From Streptomyces sp. DI166 (lineage in GTDB: Bacteria > Actinomycetota > Actinomycetes > Streptomycetales > Streptomycetaceae), in NCBI RefSeq assembly GCF_900091315.1, contig NZ_FLSP01000083.1, positions 1-38,914 on the forward strand: 38,914 nucleotides of DNA, written 5' to 3'. The notes under the pieces were generated by a model. The model saw only the letters and a program-made list of their open reading frames with translations. It made no database searches and had not been told where the DNA came from. Both the position numbers and the translations under genes were made by a program. Every line of letters starts with the position of its first letter. The stretch's first letter is position 1. Below are positions 24,605 to 32,341 of the stretch, piece by piece.

Positions 24605-25225
24605 CTAGGCCAACTCCGCCAGGGGAAGCGTGTGTTGGGTCTGGAGGACCTTGGCGCGCAGGTAGCGGACGTTGTGGGCGGTGGTGAAGACGCCGGTGGG
24701 GACGCGGTCCCGGACCGAGATGCCGAGGTCCCGCAACTGGGCTGCCTTGTCGGGGTTGTTGGAGAGCAGGTCGAGGGTGTCGACGCCGAGGGACTTGAGC
24801 ATCTGGGCGGCGGCGGTGTAGTCGCGGGCGTCCTCGGGCAGGCCGAGGGCGGCGTTCGCGGCGTAGGTGTCGAGGCCGTCGTCCTGGAGGGCGTAGGCGT
24901 CGAGCTTGTTGTAGAGGCCGATGCCGCGGCCCTCCTGGCGCAGGTAGAGGAGCACTCCGCCGCGCTCGGCGATCCGCTCGACGGCCTCGCGCAGCTGCGG
25001 TCCGCAGTCGCAGCGGGCCGAGCCGAAGACATCGCCGGTCAGGCACTCGGAGTGGAGCCGGACGAGCGGGACGGGGCCGGGCTCGCCGAGGACGACGGCC
25101 ACGTGCTCCTGGCCGTCGGCGAGACCGTGGAAGGTGACGAGGGCGGCGTCGACGCTGTAGCCGTCATGGAAGCGCAGCGGTACACGGACGCGGGAGCGCT
25201 GGGTGGCGGCGGGCTGCTCGGACAT
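24605..25225 (-). CDS. ribA: GTP cyclohydrolase II
   Basis: The 206-residue product starts at ATG 25225 with GGAGA upstream. It is a stand-alone RibA domain (no RibB fusion). The zinc site is intact: HSECLTGDVFGSARCDCG with Cys61, Cys72 and Cys74. The RQEGRGIGLYNKL motif binds and opens GTP. The enzyme converts GTP to a 2,5-diaminopyrimidine phosphate, formate and pyrophosphate, the first step of riboflavin and of some pteridine or deazaflavin-like products. It lies downstream of the MarR gene, with two MarR-type dyads in the gap (25251-25268, 25295-25312), and opposite a RibD-like gene. This is probably a second, regulated copy beside the housekeeping rib operon; that is inferred. Confidence 0.96.
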   Translation of the reverse strand: MSEQPAATQRSRVRVPLRFHDGYSVDAALVTFHGLADGQEHVAVVLGEPGPVPLVRLHSECLTGDVFGSARCDCGPQLREAVERIAERGGVLLYLRQEGRGIGLYNKLDAYALQDDGLDTYAANAALGLPEDARDYTAAAQMLKSLGVDTLDLLSNNPDKAAQLRDLGISVRDRVPTGVFTTAHNVRYLRAKVLQTQHTLPLAELA

Positions 25226-25250
25226 ACGGGTCTCCGGTCATCCTGGCTGC

Positions 25251-25268
25251 TGCTTCAGATTTGAAGCA
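25251..25268. promoter_or_regulatory. MarR-type operator 1, before ribA
   Basis: TGCTTCAGATTTGAAGCA is a near-perfect dyad (with flanking C/G the arms CTGCTTCA and TGAAGCAG are perfect, 25250-25269). It lies 26 bp before the ribA start. It matches sites at 25295-25312 and 25836-25853 in length and sequence. Confidence 0.75.
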
Positions 25269-25294
25269 GATCCTTGGACGGTGACCCTAGCTCA

Positions 25295-25312
25295 TGCTTT
25301 AACTTTGAAGCA
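25295..25312. promoter_or_regulatory. MarR-type operator 2, between marR-like gene and ribA
   Basis: TGCTTTAACTTTGAAGCA, an 18-bp dyad that differs from operator 1 at four positions. It is 44 bp from operator 1 centre to centre, close to four helical turns, so both could be bound on one DNA face. Confidence 0.72.
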
Positions 25313-25330
25313 ACTGGTGAGTGACGTGCG

Positions 25331-25819
25331 TCACGCCCGACGCAGCCAGGGCATGTCCGTCGCCGCCCCGCCCTGCAGCGCCCGTGTCACCGTGCCGAAG
25401 ATCTCCTCCAACTGGCCCACCTGCTCGGGGCTGAGGTGGTCGAAGAGGGCGGCCCGGACGGTTTCGACATGCCCGGGTGCCGTCCGCTCCAGTACAGCCA
25501 TCCCCTCGTCCGTCAGCGCCGCGATGCTGCCGCGCTTGTCCGACGGGCAGTCCTCACGCGCCACCAGCCCGTCCTTCTCCAGCCGGGTCACGGCGTACGT
25601 CAGCCTGCTGCGGGTGATCTTCACCAGCTCCGCGAGGTCCGTCATCCGCAGCCGGTGGTCCGGGGCCTCGGAGAGATTGGCGAGGATGGAGTAGTACAGG
25701 TGCGGCATGCCGGCGTCATGCTGGAGCTGCCGGTCCAGCACGTCCTCCAGGAGGTGGGCGGCACCGATGTACGCGCGCCAGGCGCGCTGCTCGTCGGGGG
25801 TGAGCCAGCGGGTCGTCAT
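25331..25819 (-). CDS. MarR-family transcriptional regulator
   Basis: The 162-residue product starts at ATG 25819 with GGGGG upstream (an upstream in-frame start lacks a site). It has the complete MarR winged helix: helices LYYSILANLSEAPDHRLRMTDLAELV, the recognition helix KITRSRLTYAVTRLEKDGLVARE and the wing DCPSDKRGSIAALTDEG. The N- and C-terminal helices form the dimer interface. It is divergent from the reductase-deaminase gene and precedes ribA on the same strand. Three near-identical dyads flank it, one in its own promoter region, so it very likely represses itself, ribA and the divergent gene. The inducer is unknown. Confidence 0.94.
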   Translation of the reverse strand: MTTRWLTPDEQRAWRAYIGAAHLLEDVLDRQLQHDAGMPHLYYSILANLSEAPDHRLRMTDLAELVKITRSRLTYAVTRLEKDGLVAREDCPSDKRGSIAALTDEGMAVLERTAPGHVETVRAALFDHLSPEQVGQLEEIFGTVTRALQGGAATDMPWLRRA

Positions 25820-25835
25820 GCCCCCAGTGTAGTTT

Positions 25836-25853
25836 TGCTTAAAACTTGAACCA
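25836..25853. promoter_or_regulatory. MarR-type operator 3, in the divergent marR / reductase-deaminase promoter
   Basis: TGCTTAAAACTTGAACCA matches operators 1 and 2 at most positions, with one weaker arm. It is 17 bp from the MarR start on one side and 26 bp from the reductase-deaminase start on the other, so it can act on both genes. Confidence 0.68.
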
Positions 25854-25878
25854 AGCCGCCGGTACCGATGGAGCACCG

Positions 25879-27006
25879 ATGCCCTTGCCCTACGTCCTGC
25901 TCTCGGCCGCCGTCTCCCTCGACGGCTACCTGGACGACACCGGCCCCGAGCGGCTGCTGCTGTCCAGCCCCGCCGACTTCGACCGGGTCGACGAGGTACG
26001 GGCCGGCGTCGACGCCATCCTCGTCGGCGCCGGGACCATCCGCGCCGACAACCCGCGCCTGCTGGTGAACTCCGCCGAGCGGCGCGCGGCCCGCACGGCG
26101 GCGGGCAAGCCGGAGTACCCGCTGAAGGTCACCGTCAGCGGCAGCGGCGACCTGGATCCGGCGGCCAAGTTCTGGCACACCGGCGGCGACAAGGTCGTCT
26201 ATACGACCGACAAGGGCGCGGAGCGGGCCCGGGCCGTGGGCCTCGCGGCCGACATCGTCGCCCTCGGGGACGACCTGGACTGGCTCCGGCTGCTGGCCGA
26301 CCTGCGCGACCGGGGCGTGGAGCGCCTGATGGTCGAGGGTGGCGGCACCATCCACACCCAGCTCCTCCAGCAGGGCCTCGCCGACGAACTCCAGCTCGTC
26401 CTCGCCCCCCTCTTCGTCGGCGACCCGGCCGCGCCCCGCCTCTTCGGCCCCGGCGGCTACCAGCCCGGCCGGCTGCGCCTGGTGGAGACCCGCCGAATCG
26501 AGGACGTCGTCCTCATGCGCTACGAGCCCACGGCCCCCGGCACCGGCGCCGCCCCGAACGCCGCCGACCGCCACTGGCTGCGCCTGGCCTGCGAGTTGGC
26601 CGAACTGTGCCCGCCCTCCGAGACGGCCTTCAGCGTGGGAGCGGTGGTGGTCGCCGCCGACGGCACCGAACTCGCCCGCGGCCACTCCCGCGAGGCGGAC
26701 GACCCCGTGGTCCACGCCGAGGAGGCGGCCCTGGCCAAGCTCGCCCCCGACGACCCCCGCCTGCCCACCGCCACGATCTACAGCAGCCTCGAACCCTGCG
26801 CCCACCGCTCCTCCCGCCCCACCCCCTGCGCCCGCCTGATCCTCGGGTCGGGAGTCCGCCGGGTGGTGACGGCCTGGCGGGAGCCCAACACCTTCGTGAC
26901 CGAGGCGGACGGAACGGGCGTGCTCACCTCGGCGGGAGCGGTCGTGGTCGAACTCCCGGAGTACGAGGACCGGGCGAAGGCCCCGAACCGGCACCTGCTG
27001 AAGTAA
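25879..27006 (+). CDS. RibD-like bifunctional enzyme with reversed domain order (reductase then deaminase)
   Basis: The 375-residue product starts at ATG 25879 (GGAG 5 nt upstream); the in-frame TTG 25846 lies inside the operator and lacks a site. Residues ~1-218 form a RibD_C/dihydrofolate-reductase-like domain (YVLLSAAVSLDGYL, DAILVGAGTIRADNPRL, VEGGGTIHTQLL). Residues ~230-375 form a cytidine-deaminase-like zinc domain: HAE (His279, Glu281) and PCAHRSSRPTPC (Cys307, Cys317). Standard RibD has the deaminase first. Together the activities would deaminate and reduce the pyrimidine made by GTP cyclohydrolase II, so with ribA the module carries the first three steps of riboflavin-type synthesis. 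The substrate could instead belong to another pteridine or pyrimidine product. Confidence 0.93.
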   Translation: MPLPYVLLSAAVSLDGYLDDTGPERLLLSSPADFDRVDEVRAGVDAILVGAGTIRADNPRLLVNSAERRAARTAAGKPEYPLKVTVSGSGDLDPAAKFWHTGGDKVVYTTDKGAERARAVGLAADIVALGDDLDWLRLLADLRDRGVERLMVEGGGTIHTQLLQQGLADELQLVLAPLFVGDPAAPRLFGPGGYQPGRLRLVETRRIEDVVLMRYEPTAPGTGAAPNAADRHWLRLACELAELCPPSETAFSVGAVVVAADGTELARGHSREADDPVVHAEEAALAKLAPDDPRLPTATIYSSLEPCAHRSSRPTPCARLILGSGVRRVVTAWREPNTFVTEADGTGVLTSAGAVVVELPEYEDRAKAPNRHLLK

Positions 27007-27074
27007 CCCGTCCCCAGCTCCGATCGGCCCAACAAACCCTGCGGCCCCCCGCCCCGCCGGGACACGCTGCCTGC

Positions 27075-28259
27075 ATGAGGTCTGTACGTGGGCGTGCTGT
27101 CGTGTTGGTGGTCGTCGGTCTGCTGCTCAGTGGCTGCGGCGGCGCCGGGAGCGGGAGCCGGACGCTGGCGCGGGCACTGCCGGCGGACGCCGAGTTCACC
27201 CACCCCGGGGTGCTGGTCGACGCCGGGCAGCTGGAGGACATGCGGGAGAACGTCACCGCGGGGAAGGAACCGTGGCTGACGGCGTACCTCGACATGCGGG
27301 ACAGCGAGTACGGGGCGTACAAGTACCGGGCCGAGCCGTACGAGGACGTGCACTGTCCCGCGGGCGGCAAGGCGGAGCAGGGGTGTGCGCAGGAGCGGGA
27401 GGACGCCCTCGCCGCCTACACACAGGCCCTGCTGTACACCGTCACCGGGAAGAAGCAGCACGCCGAGAAGGCCAGGGAGATCATGGACGCCTGGTCGGCG
27501 GAGCTGAAGCGGCACAGCGGGGAGAACGCCGCCCTCCAGGCCGGCTGGACCGGGTCCACCTGGGCGCGGGCCGCCGAGATCGTCCGGTACAGCGAGGGCG
27601 CGGGCTGGCCCGCCGACCGCGTACGGCGCTTCGCGTCCATGCTGCGCACCGCCCACCTCCCCGAGGTCACCAGGAAGGACCCGGACGTCAACGGCGACCG
27701 GGACCTCGTCACCATCGACGCCGCCATCGCCATCGCCGTCTTCCTCGACGACCACGACACCTTCGACAAGGCCCTGGCCCGCTTCCGCGACCGTGTGCCC
27801 GCCTACTTCTACCTCGACAAGGACGGCCGCCTCCCGCTCACCCCGGCCGGCTCCGGTATCAACACCCCGCAGCGGCTCACGTCGTACTGGCACCGGCAGA
27901 CGACGTACCGAAGCGGCGTCACCCAGGAGACCTGCCGGGACGTCGAGCACGTCGGCCATGCCGTCGCCGCCACCGCCCACATCGCCGAGACCGCCCGCCA
28001 CCAGGGCGTCGACCTCTACAGCGAGACCGAGGACCGGCTCGCCGCCGCCCTGGACCTGCACGCCCGGCTCCAGAACGGCGAGCGCGCCCCGGCCTGGCTG
28101 TGCGGCGGCAAGGTCGAGGGGAAGCTGGGCCCCGTCCTGGAGATCGCGGTCCACCGCGGCATCGGCGGCCCCGCTACGCGGAAGCTCGCCGAGAGGTCCC
28201 GCCCCGCCGGTACGAACGACCTGTTCGTGGCCTGGGAGACCCTCACCCACGGCGGATGA
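27075..28259 (+). CDS. Alginate-lyase-family lipoprotein
   Basis: The 394-residue product starts at ATG 27075. Residues 1 to ~21 are a lipoprotein signal with lipobox LLSGC. The mature protein is mostly helical, as in the (alpha/alpha) barrel of PL5-type alginate lyases (PF05426-like): FTHPGVLVDAGQLEDMRENV start, YTVTGKKQHAEKAREIMDAWS, WARAAEIVRYSEGAGWP and QETCRDVEHVGHAVAATAHIAETARHQGVDLY. The conserved His/Arg/Tyr-rich parts are present, but I cannot define the substrate; a polyuronate or other acidic polysaccharide is likely. It acts at the outer face of the membrane. A short gap separates it from the upstream gene and its expression is probably independent. Confidence 0.88.
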   Translation: MRSVRGRAVVLVVVGLLLSGCGGAGSGSRTLARALPADAEFTHPGVLVDAGQLEDMRENVTAGKEPWLTAYLDMRDSEYGAYKYRAEPYEDVHCPAGGKAEQGCAQEREDALAAYTQALLYTVTGKKQHAEKAREIMDAWSAELKRHSGENAALQAGWTGSTWARAAEIVRYSEGAGWPADRVRRFASMLRTAHLPEVTRKDPDVNGDRDLVTIDAAIAIAVFLDDHDTFDKALARFRDRVPAYFYLDKDGRLPLTPAGSGINTPQRLTSYWHRQTTYRSGVTQETCRDVEHVGHAVAATAHIAETARHQGVDLYSETEDRLAAALDLHARLQNGERAPAWLCGGKVEGKLGPVLEIAVHRGIGGPATRKLAERSRPAGTNDLFVAWETLTHGG

Positions 28260-28325
28260 GGCAGCGGTGCGCAGTGCGCGCGGCCCCCTGAATCAATGCG
28301 TGTGCTTCGCATCCCCTGGATGACG

Positions 28326-28331
28326 TACACT
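28326..28331 (+). promoter_or_regulatory. -10-like element of the initiator tRNA gene
   Basis: TACACT lies 11 bp upstream of the mature tRNA start, the usual position for a short-leader tRNA promoter. No clear -35 hexamer can be named. Confidence 0.45.
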
Positions 28332-28342
28332 GGTTTCACCGA

Positions 28343-28416
28343 CGCGGGGTGGAGCAGCTCGGTAGCTCGCTGGGCTCATAACCCAGAGGTCGCAGGTTCA
28401 AATCCTGTCCCCGCTA
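28343..28416 (+). tRNA. Initiator tRNA-Met (anticodon CAU)
   Basis: The 74-nt cloverleaf has the marks of an initiator: the first base of the acceptor stem is unpaired (C1 opposite U72), and the anticodon stem has three consecutive G-C pairs (CTGGG/CCCAG) around loop CTCATAA. The anticodon CAT is at 28377-28379. The T loop is GGTTCAAATCC. The discriminator is A and no CCA is encoded. A strong terminator follows 8 nt later. Confidence 0.96.
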
Positions 28417-28423
28417 CTGAAGG

Positions 28424-28459
28424 CCGAGGGCCGGAATCCGAAAGGGTTCCGGCCCTCGG
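28424..28459 (+). terminator. Terminator of initiator tRNA-Met
   Basis: A 16-bp stem (28424-28439 with 28444-28459, one G-U pair) closes a GAAA tetraloop, directly after the tRNA. There is no long T-tract. Confidence 0.85.
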
Positions 28460-28734
28460 TGCGTCTGCGCCTCCGTCCGCCGTTGGCGCCCCGTCCCTCC
28501 GCCGTTGTCACCACGCGTGATCGGACGGAAGCCCTCCGCATAACAACTGACACACCGTCAGTGGCGGCGCGCCGACTGAGTCCTGGTCAACTCGCCCGAT
28601 TTGGACCGCTGGTGACCCGAAAGTCCCCGCCGGATTCCTTAATGATCAAGCGGAACAGCTTGGAATCCACACCCCGGGTCTATTAACGTTCGATAACGCA
28701 GCGCGGTCGTCCCAGCCGTCACAAGAGTCGGCTC

Positions 28735-28880
28735 CGTGCGCACGCGCCGAATCCCGCAAGGGAACCGGGGAACCACCACTTGGGGTGAATCGGGCGTAAT
28801 CCACCGGGCAAATCCGGGCGGATATACGCGCGTAGGAGACCTTCCTGCTCCGAACCCGTCAGCTAACCCGGTAGGCGAGA
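28735..28880 (+). ncRNA. ydaO-type (cyclic di-AMP) riboswitch before the M23 peptidase
   Basis: The leader contains the conserved blocks of the ydaO/c-di-AMP class: GCCGAATCCCGC, CGGGGAACCACC, TTGGGGTGAATCGGG, and later GAACCCGTCAGCTAACCCGG followed by TAGGCG. The P1 helix can be formed by CGCC (28745-28748) with GGCG (28874-28877). The ribosome site lies only ~8 nt further on. In Streptomyces this class precedes rpf and other cell-wall hydrolase genes and turns them off when c-di-AMP is high. The recognition is by motif; a covariance search would settle the exact ends. Confidence 0.9.
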
Positions 28881-28903
28881 AGGAAGGAAAGGAGCACGCC
28901 CAC

Positions 28904-29929
28904 GTGGCGTCAAACCGGCCTGCCACCACGGCCCCGTTCGTGCCGAGCCAGCGGAGTGACGATGCCTTCGCCTACGGCAGTCACCGCACCGACGAGGGCC
29001 CCTGGGAGGAGTGGAACCCCACCGCGGAGTCCATTCGCCCGGTTCGCGGCCGGCACCGCGTCTCCAAGCAGCGCGGCGGTGGACTCGCCCGCAGCTCCAC
29101 GGTTCTCGGCGTCGGCGTCATAGCCGCCGTCGGCGCCGGCGGCATGGCCAGCGCGCAGTCAGGCAAGCCGCCGGTCGCGATCACCATGCCCGACCTGCCG
29201 CTGATCTCCGACGACTCCGCCGACGCGGAGCCCGAGGGCTCCCCGAACGCGCTCAGCACCCTCGGCATGACCGCCGCGGACACCGCCCAGGGCACCGAGG
29301 GCGCGGGCGAGGCGCTGCGCAACCGGATCATCGCCCAGGCCGAGCAGCAGCAGGACCAGGTCGACACCAAGGCCGCCCAGGCCGCCGCCGCTGCCGCCGA
29401 GAAGGCCGCCGCGGAAGCCGCCGCCAAGGCCGAGAAGGAGGCCGAGGCCAAGGCCAAGGCCGCCAAGGAGAAGGCCGAGGCGGAGGCCGCCAAGAAGGCC
29501 GAGGAGGAGCGGCTGGCCAAGCTGGCCAAGGAGTACACGCTCCCGCTGTCCTCCTACACCCTCACCTCGACCTTCGGCCAGGCCGGTTCGATGTGGTCCT
29601 CCGGCTACCACACGGGCCTGGACTTCGCCGCCCCCACGGGCACGCTGCTCAAGGCCGTGCACAGCGGCACGATCACCTCGGCGGGCTACGAGGGCTCGTA
29701 CGGCTACAAGACCGTGCTCACCCTCGATGACGGCACCGAGATCTGGTACGCCCACCAGTCCTCGATCAGCGTCAGCGTCGGACAGAAGGTCAACACCGGC
29801 GACATCATCGGCCGGGTCGGCGCGACCGGCAACGTGACCGGCGCCCACCTCCACATGGAGGTCCACACCGGCGACTCCGGCGGCATCGACCCGCTGTCCT
29901 GGCTGCGCAGCAAGGGCCTCACCATCTGA
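28904..29929 (+). CDS. M23-family peptidoglycan endopeptidase
   Basis: The 341-residue product starts at GTG 28904 with AAGGAAAGGAG upstream. Residues ~55-85 contain a single hydrophobic segment (STVLGVGVIAAVGAGGMASA), a non-classical signal or anchor after a long N-terminus. Residues ~150-205 are an Ala/Lys/Glu-rich coiled coil. The LytM/M23 domain covers ~225-341 and has the zinc ligands HTGLD (His236, Asp240) and HLH (His315, His317). It cuts cross-links in peptidoglycan during growth or spore formation. It is under a c-di-AMP riboswitch and is followed by a hairpin terminator. It stands alone between initiator tRNA-Met and the PrsW gene. Confidence 0.96.
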   Translation: MASNRPATTAPFVPSQRSDDAFAYGSHRTDEGPWEEWNPTAESIRPVRGRHRVSKQRGGGLARSSTVLGVGVIAAVGAGGMASAQSGKPPVAITMPDLPLISDDSADAEPEGSPNALSTLGMTAADTAQGTEGAGEALRNRIIAQAEQQQDQVDTKAAQAAAAAAEKAAAEAAAKAEKEAEAKAKAAKEKAEAEAAKKAEEERLAKLAKEYTLPLSSYTLTSTFGQAGSMWSSGYHTGLDFAAPTGTLLKAVHSGTITSAGYEGSYGYKTVLTLDDGTEIWYAHQSSISVSVGQKVNTGDIIGRVGATGNVTGAHLHMEVHTGDSGGIDPLSWLRSKGLTI

Positions 29930-29947
29930 TCCAGCCCGCTCGGAACC

Positions 29948-29989
29948 CCGGCGGTCCTGACGACAACCCCCCGACGTCAGGGCTGCCGG
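29948..29989 (+). terminator. Terminator of the M23 peptidase gene
   Basis: CCGGCGGTCCTGACG (29948-29962) and CGTCAGGGCTGCCGG (29975-29989) form a 15-bp stem with two mismatches and a 12-nt loop. TTT follows. It may also serve the converging PrsW gene. Confidence 0.75.
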
Positions 29990-30008
29990 TTTCGGCATTC
30001 GCCACGGG

Positions 30009-31376
30009 CTAACCGCGGTACGGGTTGTACGCCGGGTACGCCGGGTACGCCGGGTACGCCGGGTACGCCGGGTACGCCGGATAGGGCTGGTAGGTCGGCT
30101 GGGCCGGGTGCCCGTAGACCCCGTACATCGGCCAGGGTGCCGCCACCACCGGGACGGGTGGTGCCGTCGCGCGCGCCGCGTGGTCGAGGGCCGGCCGGGC
30201 GGTCTCCCGGCGCCGCCACAGCTCCCGCAGCAGCTCCGCCTCCCGTACGACGAAGTCGGCGCCCGCGCGGCCGCGCCGGCCCCGGTGCCTGAGGAACGCG
30301 AGGGACGTCGCGTAGGCCTCGTACCGGGCCACCTCCCGTGCCGCCTGCCGTCCGGCGCGCTGCCGGGCGTACTGCCGGGCCAGGCGCCGCGCGCGCATCG
30401 AGCCGAGCGCGAAGGGCTCGCCGGGGGTGAGCCAGCCGGCGACCACATAGGCGGGCAGTTCCTCGCGCACCGTGCGCAGCTCGCGCTGGCGGGTCCAGAT
30501 CACCAGCCAGGTCAGCAGACCGAAGGCGGGCACCATGATCGCGGCGTAGACCGCGAAGAAGCCGTACGGGCCGAAGGTCGTGGAGCCGTTCCACATCGCG
30601 TGCATGCCCATCGCGAGCAGCAGCCCCGACAGCGGCAGCAGGACGCGCCGCCAGCGCTGCCGTTCGCCGGAGAGCGCGGCGATGCCGAAGCCGATGCCGG
30701 TCAGCACGGTGAACAGGGGGTGCGCGAAGGGGGACATGACGATACGCACGAAGAAGGTGGCGGCCGTGACGGAGGCGATGCCGCTCTCGCCGGTGAGCTG
30801 GTCGGTGCCGAAGGCGGTGCCGAGGTAGAGGATGTTCTCGGTGAACGCGAAGCCGGTCGCGGTGACCCCGGCTATCACCACCCCGTCGACGAGGCCGGTG
30901 AACTCTCTTCGCCGGAAGAGGAAGACGAGCAGCAGTGCCGCGGCTTTCGCGGACTCCTCCACGACCGGTGCGATCACGGTCGAGCCGAGGGTGTCCGCGC
31001 TGGACGGGTCGGCGGTGGCGGTGGCTATCCACTGGGTCGCGAAACTGTTGGCGACGATGGCTATCAGCGCGGCCGCGCAGGCGCCCCAGGCGAAGGCGAA
31101 CAGCAGATTCCGCCAGGGGCCCGGTTCCACCCGGTCCAGCCAGCGGAAGGCGGCTATCAGCAGGGGGACGGGCAGGACGGCGAGGCCGAGGCCGACCAGG
31201 AAGCCCTCGGTGCCGGTCTGTTCCCGGACCAGGGCGAGGATGACGAGGCCGGAGAGCGTGAGCAGCGTGATCAGCGCGCCGTAGCGCACCCAGCTTCTCT
31301 GCCACCAGTGCGCGTGCCGCAGCGCGCCGCCGGTGGGGTCGGTGGGGTGCGTCGGATACGGGGGAACGGTGGCCAC
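30009..31376 (-). CDS. PrsW-family intramembrane metalloprotease with a Pro-Ala-Tyr repeat tail
   Basis: The 455-residue product starts at GTG 31376. About eight membrane helices lie between ~30 and 300. The PrsW motifs are intact: VVEESAKAA (Glu140, Glu141, Lys144), FAFTENILYL, SPFAHPLFTVL and MHAMWN with the conserved Glu and His residues that hold the metal. PrsW proteases start the cleavage of anti-sigma factors in other bacteria; the target here is unknown. The C-terminal cytoplasmic extension (~305-455) is Arg-rich and ends with six YPA repeats and NPYRG. It shares strand with trmB upstream (52-bp gap), perhaps one transcript. Confidence 0.94.
   Translation of the reverse strand: MATVPPYPTHPTDPTGGALRHAHWWQRSWVRYGALITLLTLSGLVILALVREQTGTEGFLVGLGLAVLPVPLLIAAFRWLDRVEPGPWRNLLFAFAWGACAAALIAIVANSFATQWIATATADPSSADTLGSTVIAPVVEESAKAAALLLVFLFRRREFTGLVDGVVIAGVTATGFAFTENILYLGTAFGTDQLTGESGIASVTAATFFVRIVMSPFAHPLFTVLTGIGFGIAALSGERQRWRRVLLPLSGLLLAMGMHAMWNGSTTFGPYGFFAVYAAIMVPAFGLLTWLVIWTRQRELRTVREELPAYVVAGWLTPGEPFALGSMRARRLARQYARQRAGRQAAREVARYEAYATSLAFLRHRGRRGRAGADFVVREAELLRELWRRRETARPALDHAARATAPPVPVVAAPWPMYGVYGHPAQPTYQPYPAYPAYPAYPAYPAYPAYNPYRG
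30031..30080. repeat. 9-bp tandem repeats GCCGGGTAC encoding the PAY tail of PrsW
   Basis: Five perfect copies of GCCGGGTAC (30031-30075) and a partial sixth are read on the minus strand as Pro-Ala-Tyr. Copy number is likely to vary between strains because each unit keeps the frame. Confidence 0.95.
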
Positions 31377-31428
31377 GGCATCGACCCTAACGAGGCAGGG
31401 GCGCAGCCCGCAGAGGACAGCGGTGGGC

Positions 31429-32292
31429 TCAGGCGCCGGTGGGGGGTTCGTCTCGGTGCGGCGCGTCCTGCCGCACAGGCTGCTGTACGCGACGGAAGAG
31501 CAGGTCGTTCACGACATGACCCTTGTCCAGTCCCTGGCCCTCGAAACGGGTCAGCGGCCGGAACTCCGGACGCGGCGCAAAACCGCCGTCGGCCTGGGTG
31601 TTCTCGAAGTCCGGGTGCGCGGTCAGGACCTCAAGCATCTGCTCGGCGTACGGCTCCCAGTCGGTGGCGCAGTGCAGGATCGCGCCGGGCCTGAGCTTCG
31701 GCGCGACGAGGTCGAGGAACTCCGGCTGGATGAGCCGCCGCTTGTGGTGCCGCTTCTTGGGCCAGGGGTCCGGGAAGTAGACGCGCAGGCCGTCGAGGGA
31801 CTCCGGGGCGAGCATCTCGCGGAGCAGGATGATGGCGTCGCCGTTGGCGACACGGACGTTGTCGAGCCCCAGGTGATCGGCGAGGTTGAGCAGATTCCCC
31901 TGCCCGGGGGTGTGCACGTCGACAGCGAGCACATTGGTGCCGGGATCGGCGGCGGCCATCTGCGCGGTGGCCTCACCCATCCCGAACCCGATCTCCAGGA
32001 CGACGGGCCGGTCGTTGCCGAACAGCTCGGCGAGGTCGATGACGCCGTGCCCGTCGATGTCCAGGCCCCACTTGGGCCACAGCCGCTGCAGCGCGTCCGC
32101 CTGTCCGGCGGTCACGCGGCTGCGGCGGGGCTGGAAGCTCCGGATCCGCCGCTCGAAGTGCGACCCCGCCGGATCGGGCTTCGGCCCGTCCGGAAACCGC
32201 GGCTCCCCCTTCCCCCGGGTATGCCGAACGGACACCCCGGGCTGATGACCGGGGGTGGGGGCGGGCGCTGGGGTGGGGATGGACTCAGACAC
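31429..32292 (-). CDS. trmB: tRNA (guanine-N7)-methyltransferase TrmB
   Basis: The 287-residue product starts at GTG 32292. A Pro-rich N-terminal extension of ~45 residues precedes the methyltransferase core. The core has the AdoMet-binding VLEIGFGMGEATAQMA (~98-113), the substrate part VYFPDPWPKKRHHKRRL with its catalytic Asp, and the FEGQGLDKGHVVNDLLF end. It makes m7G46 in the variable loop of tRNAs, using S-adenosylmethionine, in the cytoplasm. Length without the extension is normal. It is followed on the same strand by PrsW and preceded by a MITE-like intergenic repeat. Confidence 0.96.
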   Translation of the reverse strand: MSESIPTPAPAPTPGHQPGVSVRHTRGKGEPRFPDGPKPDPAGSHFERRIRSFQPRRSRVTAGQADALQRLWPKWGLDIDGHGVIDLAELFGNDRPVVLEIGFGMGEATAQMAAADPGTNVLAVDVHTPGQGNLLNLADHLGLDNVRVANGDAIILLREMLAPESLDGLRVYFPDPWPKKRHHKRRLIQPEFLDLVAPKLRPGAILHCATDWEPYAEQMLEVLTAHPDFENTQADGGFAPRPEFRPLTRFEGQGLDKGHVVNDLLFRRVQQPVRQDAPHRDEPPTGA

Positions 32293-32341
32293 AGTGCCCC
32301 CGATTTTACGCGAGCGCCTCCGGCTCCTCGGGCGCCTTTGA

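Noticed and set aside
25846..25878. TTG 25846 as start of the reductase-deaminase gene
   Set aside because: It lies inside the third MarR-type operator and has no ribosome site; ATG 25879 has GGAG 5 nt upstream and begins the domain directly.
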